Shown here: positions 59,063 to 64,000 of the stretch, piece by piece
How the letters are laid out: every line of letters begins with the position of its first letter
Numbering within the stretch: position 1 is the stretch's first letter
NCBI GenBank assembly: GCA_016748015.1
Contig: JAAOMT010000379.1
Location: 234,042-298,041 of the forward strand
DNA length: 64,000 nucleotides
Direction of reading: 5' to 3'
DNA from: Geosiphon pyriformis
Lineage: Eukaryota > Glomeromycota > Glomeromycetes > Archaeosporales > Geosiphonaceae
Translations under genes and position numbers: made by a program
Notes under the pieces: model-generated
What the model was told of the DNA's origin: nothing
The model's input: only the letters and a program-made list of their open reading frames with translations
The model's database searches: none

Positions 59063-60028
59063 ATGTCGGTAGTAGTTGTCCAAGGAGCAAGTCGTGGCTT
59101 AGGCCTGGCTTTAACTCGAGCACTGCTTGCGAACACAAACCTTAAAGTGGTAGCAACTTGTCGCAACCCATCAACTGCTACTCATAACATCACATCCGAA
59201 CTTACACCAAATCAAATTGCAAGACTTAAAATACTTCAATTAGACGTCACGGATGAAAATACTATTTCATCTGCTTCGAAATTTGTGAAAGACACATTTG
59301 GACCAACTTCGGTTCGCCTTTTGTTGAATATATCTGGGATACTGGTGAACCCAGAGAAAGCTTTGAAACAAGTTTCTGCCAATATACTTTTAGAAAATTT
59401 TAAGGTCAATTCAATTGGCCCATTATTAGTGGCCAAACATTTTGTTCCCTTATTGCAAACTAAATTTGAAGGAAAAGAAGATCAAGATAAAGAACCGCAA
59501 AATTATAGATTTCCAAATTTTGCGGTAATTGGAAACGTTTCCGCTAAAACTGGAAGTATCTCAGACAATCATCTCGGTGGGTGGTGAGTTGTAAACTTTC
59601 GTTTCTCTAAATTAAATGTTTTTTTTTTATATGACCATACAAAGTTTCTCAGATCTTGTAATAAACTTTCTAGGTACGCTTATCGAGCTAGCAAGTAAAT
59701 ATTGAAATTTGAAATGCCGTAAAACTTTTTCATAAATTATATTGAAACATTCACCGTTTTGCTTTTAAATTATAGAGCTGCATTGAATCAATTCACCCGT
59801 ACCTTAGCAATTGAACTCGCTTATCGTAACATAGACGCTGTTGCAGTTACTCTGCATCCGGGTACTGTAAAAACGGATTTGTCCTCTATGTTTGTGAAAA
59901 ATGTAAGTCCGGAAAAATTATTTACGCCTCATCAATCAGCCTCATATCTGCTAGATGTAATTCGAGGTTTAAAGAAAGCGGACAGTGGAAAATTGATTAG
60001 TTGGAATGGTGAAGTTATTCCTTATTGA
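59063..60028 (+). CDS. Short-chain dehydrogenase/reductase with a 21-nt microexon (three exons)
   Basis: Exons 59063-59583, 59674-59694 and 59776-60028 give 264 residues; introns are 90 and 81 bp. The Rossmann motif is GASRGLG (residues 8-14). ATCRNP after the second strand favours NADP(H). DVTD binds the adenine. NISG replaces the usual NNAG and VIGNVSAKTG supplies the catalytic Ser. The microexon encodes YAYRAS, and the Lys codon is completed by exon 3, so the YxxxK pair (Y177, K181) is split by an intron. The C-terminal part has LHPGTVKTD, typical of the sniffer/carbonyl-reductase-like branch. These enzymes reduce carbonyls or oxidise alcohols in the cytosol; the substrate is unknown. Without the microexon the frame stops right after GGW. 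Confidence 0.9.
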
Positions 60029-61903
60029 GAAAAAAATTGCGAGATTTCTAAGAATTTCCGCGACATTTTTCAAGTGTCTTTTTGAGAACAGTTTGTTTAC
60101 AAGAAAAGGTTAGCCTCAAAAAAGCTAAGCAATATAATGTAAATTTTTCTCTTTTTCTGAAATCTGAATGTTTAAATATACAGCAAAATTCAGATACCCC
60201 TTGCAATTTCATAAATTTAAATAAACTTTCGAAATCCAGAAGATTTCCCATATGACATTCTCAAATGGGACTTTTTTTTTTCATAAAAAAATCCAAAATG
60301 CTCTTTTTCAATCATTAATTTTCTGTGAAATCTTTTTTAAGTTTTTATTCTTATTAAAATCAAATCACCATTCATAATATAATGGAACATTTAAAATTGG
60401 AATCTAATTATTTTAAAATGAAATAGTAAATCTAATGGACTATTACGAAGAGATTTCAATATGTAAAACTTTTAAAGGGGATCCAAAGAACTTCTACAAG
60501 ATTAGGTAAACAGAATCAAACCGAGAATCCCAAAAAGGTTCACAGATCGTTTAAAAAAATATATAACAATTCGTATTTTAAGAGAGAGAAATATATATAT
60601 ATATATATATAAATGAAGAAGAAATCTTTGTAAGATGGTTCAATATCCAAAAATAGAATACTAACCGTTAAATTAAGTAAAGGTTAAATAATCGGAGAGA
60701 GATTAACTTTTATAAAAACAGAATAAATAATGATACTACCCAAATGTGCAATAATTAAGAATTATTTTATTATGCATTATTTATCAATTACATTTTTAGA
60801 TATTTCTAGAAATTCTTTATCTAAAAAATAGATAACGGGAGGCCATAGTTATCAGTTATCAGTTATCAGTTACCAGTTTTCAATTTTCAATTTTCATAGA
60901 AACTTGAGCAAAAAAAAAATAACAAACAAAAGCTTTTCATTTTATTTCGGAAAAACAATATCAGCTCGATTGTTGAATTCTATTGTTTCCTATTTTAACG
61001 ATTGTCCCATTTTACTGAAAGAAAAAAGTTCATTGAGGTACATTATACGGAAAATTGTCTGTTAATTTTGTCAAACTTTGATTGAATCGCTTTAGAATTA
61101 ATGTTATGAAAAAAGAAAATAACAACAACATTAATAATAATAATAATATGGTTTGGTTTGGTTCAAAAACTTTGGACAATGAGATTTCAAAACCCTTTTT
61201 TTTTTTTACGTTATCATAAGCAGTAAAAATGAATTCTCATATTGTTTTATTATTATTCAGCAAAAAATTTCTCTAAAAATATTTTTTTACCATTGACCTT
61301 CGCCATTCTACCCAACTATGAGTAAAAAATAAAGTATCTTTCATAAATTATATCTAATAATTTGTCTCTTTCGAAGGGTCTAGTAAAATGAAAACAAATT
61401 GTATATCATGTAATATGAAAAAAATGCAAAATGATTCTAAAACTTGTCATTTCAATATTTTTTTGAAACTAATAAAATTAGTAAACCATTTATCATAAAA
61501 TATTAATACCCGTTTCCAGTGATTAGAATTGGTTTAATTTATCTGTATGAGTTTTTAGAAAGCCAAGTCAATGAACCAATCGCGTCTATAGTACCATACA
61601 TATTTGTTACGATCCGTGTTATGAAGACTTGACGCAGATTAGAACCAGTTACACGCCATCCTGGGTCAAATTTATCTTTATTTGGGTTGAACTATTTGGT
61701 TTTAACTGCGACTTGGCAATGAAATTCACATTTGTGGGTATGACTTTCGGCATGCACAGGCTATTTTAATTATAAGGTCTTTTAAGGAAAACAGTCGAAA
61801 ATCTCGTGATACTAATCAATTGATTTTGGTTGCCAATGCAAACAATTTTCTCTAACAAATTACTTAATTTTCAATATTAAGTACTTTCACCCCAATCCAA
61901 AAA
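60029..61903. other. Intergenic with simple repeats and one coding-like relic
   Basis: AT-rich. It contains an (AT)n run near 60593-60611, a GTTATCA tandem string (about 60847-60875), an AATAAT tract near 61130 and a minus-strand coding-like relic at 61549-61760. No intact gene. Confidence 0.5.
61549..61760 (-). pseudogene. Unidentified coding-like relic
   Basis: One frame reads HTHKCEFHCQVAVKTK, a TAG, then FNPNKDKFDPGWRVTGSNLR and QVFITRIVTNMYGTIDAIGS before a TAA. The texture is strongly protein-like and richer in GC than its surroundings. The TAG could be a mutated Gln codon, or AAATAG could be a splice acceptor. I do not recognise the family and found no linked exons. Confidence 0.3.
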
Positions 61904-62353
61904 ATGAAACCCATATTGAAAGTACAAAATTTAGACAAACTTTTAAAAGAATTTTCTCAGAACGCTTGGCAAAACTATGAACTTTGGGCATTCTTTCAAC
62001 TTTGTGTCTCTGTTCAAAAATATAATATCGATAAACAAACACTGTTTTTATACCTTCAAAATGGCAAAAACATGAAACCAAATAATTCTCCAGTAGAAAA
62101 TTGTTTATTGGGATGTTTCTATTCTTGGGGAATTGGAACGGAACATGATTTTAAAAAGGCATATGATTGCTTTAAATCAGCAGCGGATCAAGGGAATCCT
62201 ATTGGGAATCGGTTTCTTGGCTATGCTCATATTCATGGTCGAGCTGCGTTGAAAGATGTACATATGGCCATACGGTTTCATAGAAAAGTTTTGAAAAATG
62301 GAAAAGATCCTGAGACTGTAGAGTTTTTTAAACGTATATTTGTGCCTCGATAA
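61904..62353 (+). CDS. Short Sel1-repeat protein
   Basis: A single exon of 149 residues from ATG 61904 (AAAATG context). Residues about 66-140 contain two Sel1-like (TPR-related) repeats: LGCFYSWGIGTEHDFKKAYD followed by CFKSAADQGNP, and LGYAHIHGRAALKDVHMAIR. Sel1 repeats form helical hairpins for protein-protein contacts. In glomeromycotan fungi they often occur in kinase-Sel1 proteins or as free short proteins. The N-terminal 60 residues are helical without a recognised domain. The protein is short for the family, so it may be a truncated copy or a regulatory fragment; nothing in the reading frame is broken. Confidence 0.75.
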   Translation: MKPILKVQNLDKLLKEFSQNAWQNYELWAFFQLCVSVQKYNIDKQTLFLYLQNGKNMKPNNSPVENCLLGCFYSWGIGTEHDFKKAYDCFKSAADQGNPIGNRFLGYAHIHGRAALKDVHMAIRFHRKVLKNGKDPETVEFFKRIFVPR

Positions 62354-64000
62354 TATAGGATTTCAAACAGGTTTGTTCTAAAAATTTTCTTTGATGGCAA
62401 CATTTTTCATACAAATTTTCATCGAAAAACTTTTCAATTGAAATTAGAGCTTTCAAGCAAACCTAAAAAATGTTCACAAAATTTAATGAGAAACACTGAA
62501 TGAGCACTTTAAATTCATTATGATATTAAGAACATTTTCAATTTTATTCAAGCCCAATTCTCGGCAACCTTTTAAAAATCTCTTCTGATAAAATCAAAAA
62601 GTTTTTTTATCTATGCTCAAGAAAATTTTTCATGATTAATAAGCGCCATCTATATTTTGAATATTTTAAAGCTTCTCAAGCGTTAAAATTTTAATTTTAG
62701 CTTGCACTTTGTACTTTTAAAAAATAGGCAATATGAGCTCTTGTATTCAGTATATATCAACAACAAAAAAAGAATGAATTTTTTGAAAATTTCACTCCAC
62801 CAAGCTTAAATCAAACTTTTTAAATAGTATAGGGTTTAATTGAGTTAAAACTTGCTAATAAAACTTTAAGCAGAAAGAACTAATTGAAATAAATTGCTAT
62901 TTGTGATTTTTAAATATGTTTATTAAAATTCTCAAAATATTAAATCATGTAACCTTTCTTTTCATCGCATTCAGTCACTTCATTATCACCGTCTATTAAA
63001 AATAAACCACTCAATTTTACTCACTTTTTATATTTTCATCAAAAAATGTTGGGTTGGTATAAAAAGAGTATCTTTTGGGGATTAACTGTTGTGAGAAGAT
63101 TATTTTAGAAGTAGTTCTGCTTTTAAACGAGGATACTCATAAAGTAATGCACAAAGAAAAAAATATTGAAATACAAATAAAAGCCTAAAATGCATTTACT
63201 AATTTAATTTTATAAATCCTATTTGATAACTTTTTATTGACCATTTTTAAGTCTTTGCTTTTATGTTTTCCAGATGTATCTTAACTTTACAAGAATTTTC
63301 AGGTTAAATTAAATGCTTTTTTCTCTATATTTTCATAAAATTGTTAACATTAGTCTTTTTAATTCAAAGATTAGTTTTTAAATAATCTCTGCTATTCGAT
63401 TAAATCATCAAGCAAACTTTACGTTATTCAGAAATATTTATTTCCTCAGTAAAACCAGAATTTTTCTTACTTCTTGAAGTCTTAAAAAATGGTAATTTAG
63501 ACTTTTAATAAATTAATAATTTCACTTATTTTTAAAATATTGTTCTTTGGCAAAAGGTTTTTTGCTTTGAGTGTGCTGTACCTCTTTTTAAGTTGTGAGA
63601 TAATATATTATGGACAGGGTCTCAAACTTTCAAACTGGATTTTAGAATTCTAGGGATAGTCGTCTACGAATAATTAGTTTTTAAGAACTTAAGTAAGTCT
63701 TCCAAAAATAATTCTCAGGAATTTATGTATATAAGGTTTTTCTTTTCTGAGAAAATCTAAATAAATCTATTATTAAATTAAAATTTCGTAAAACTAGGAC
63801 ATTTCGTGGCAAATCAAGCTTCAGCTTGCATTCTTTTTCAACAAACAAACTCTTTTATCTGTCTGGTTAAGGAACGTTCATAGAAAAATAAATCTGGTAA
63901 GCTAAAGCCATGGATATAATACCATACCAATTTAACATATACTTCCAAAATTTTCGCTCCTTAACATTATTCAGGGAGTAGGATTTTTTTCTTTGAAACT
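62354..64000. other. Terminal AT-rich region, no gene identified
   Basis: No supportable gene, RNA or named repeat on either strand up to the window end. Confidence 0.5.

Noticed and set aside
1-64000. CRISPR arrays and bacterial operons outside the 18.6-22.8 kb element
   Set aside because: No spaced direct-repeat arrays were seen. All other genes have introns and eukaryotic domain architectures.

Overview
The window reads as nuclear DNA of a fungus, most probably an arbuscular mycorrhizal fungus (Glomeromycotina). The sequence is extremely AT-rich. Its genes carry many short GT-AG introns (63-136 bp, one of 244 bp). The gene mix is typical of that group's expanded families: F-box/leucine-rich proteins, a TKL-type kinase, BTB-TLDc and MATH-BTB adaptors, Sel1 repeats and a LITAF-domain protein. 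The phylum call is inference from content and texture; no ribosomal marker is present.

Layout. 1-2.1 kb: a secreted Asn/Gly-rich protein made of 13-residue tandem repeats. 2.1-10.2 kb: a gene-free, very AT-rich block with internal repeats; its right edge cuts a decayed F-box gene (10.17-11.09 kb). 11.1-14.2 kb: a possible kinase relic. 14.2-17.4 kb, minus strand: a nine-exon D-amino-acid oxidase and a three-exon unknown. 18.6-22.8 kb: an insertion bounded by 34-bp inverted repeats that carries decayed bacterial-style genes (Lon-like AAA+ ATPase pieces, a perfect Shine-Dalgarno, Trp-like TGA codons). 23.8-25.4 and 28.6-30.5 kb: two intact F-box genes. 32.5-34.8 kb, minus: a kinase fused to ankyrin repeats. 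35.5-37.1 kb: a Tc1/mariner relic and a frameshifted F-box pseudogene. 38.9-45.7 kb, minus: LITAF-domain, BTB-BACK-TLDc and LSB5-like VHS-GAT genes. 45.7-54.1 kb: desert. 54.1-58.5 kb: a gene with a possible helix-turn-helix C-terminus, a possible 30-residue gene divergent from it, and MATH-BTB. 59.1-60.0 kb: a short-chain dehydrogenase with a 21-nt microexon. 61.9-62.4 kb: a short Sel1-repeat gene. The rest is AT-rich intergenic DNA.

Functionally, several genes would feed ubiquitin ligases (F-box proteins for SCF, BTB proteins for CUL3). Two act in endosomal trafficking (LSB5-like, LITAF). Two are oxidoreductases, one signals by phosphorylation and one is secreted. They do not form a pathway. 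Exon structures were worked out by hand from splice sites, frame phase and domain continuity, without transcripts or database searches. The most unusual part is the inverted-repeat-bounded bacterial-like element at 18.6-22.8 kb, which may be DNA from a Mollicutes-related endobacterium, a known inhabitant of these fungi.
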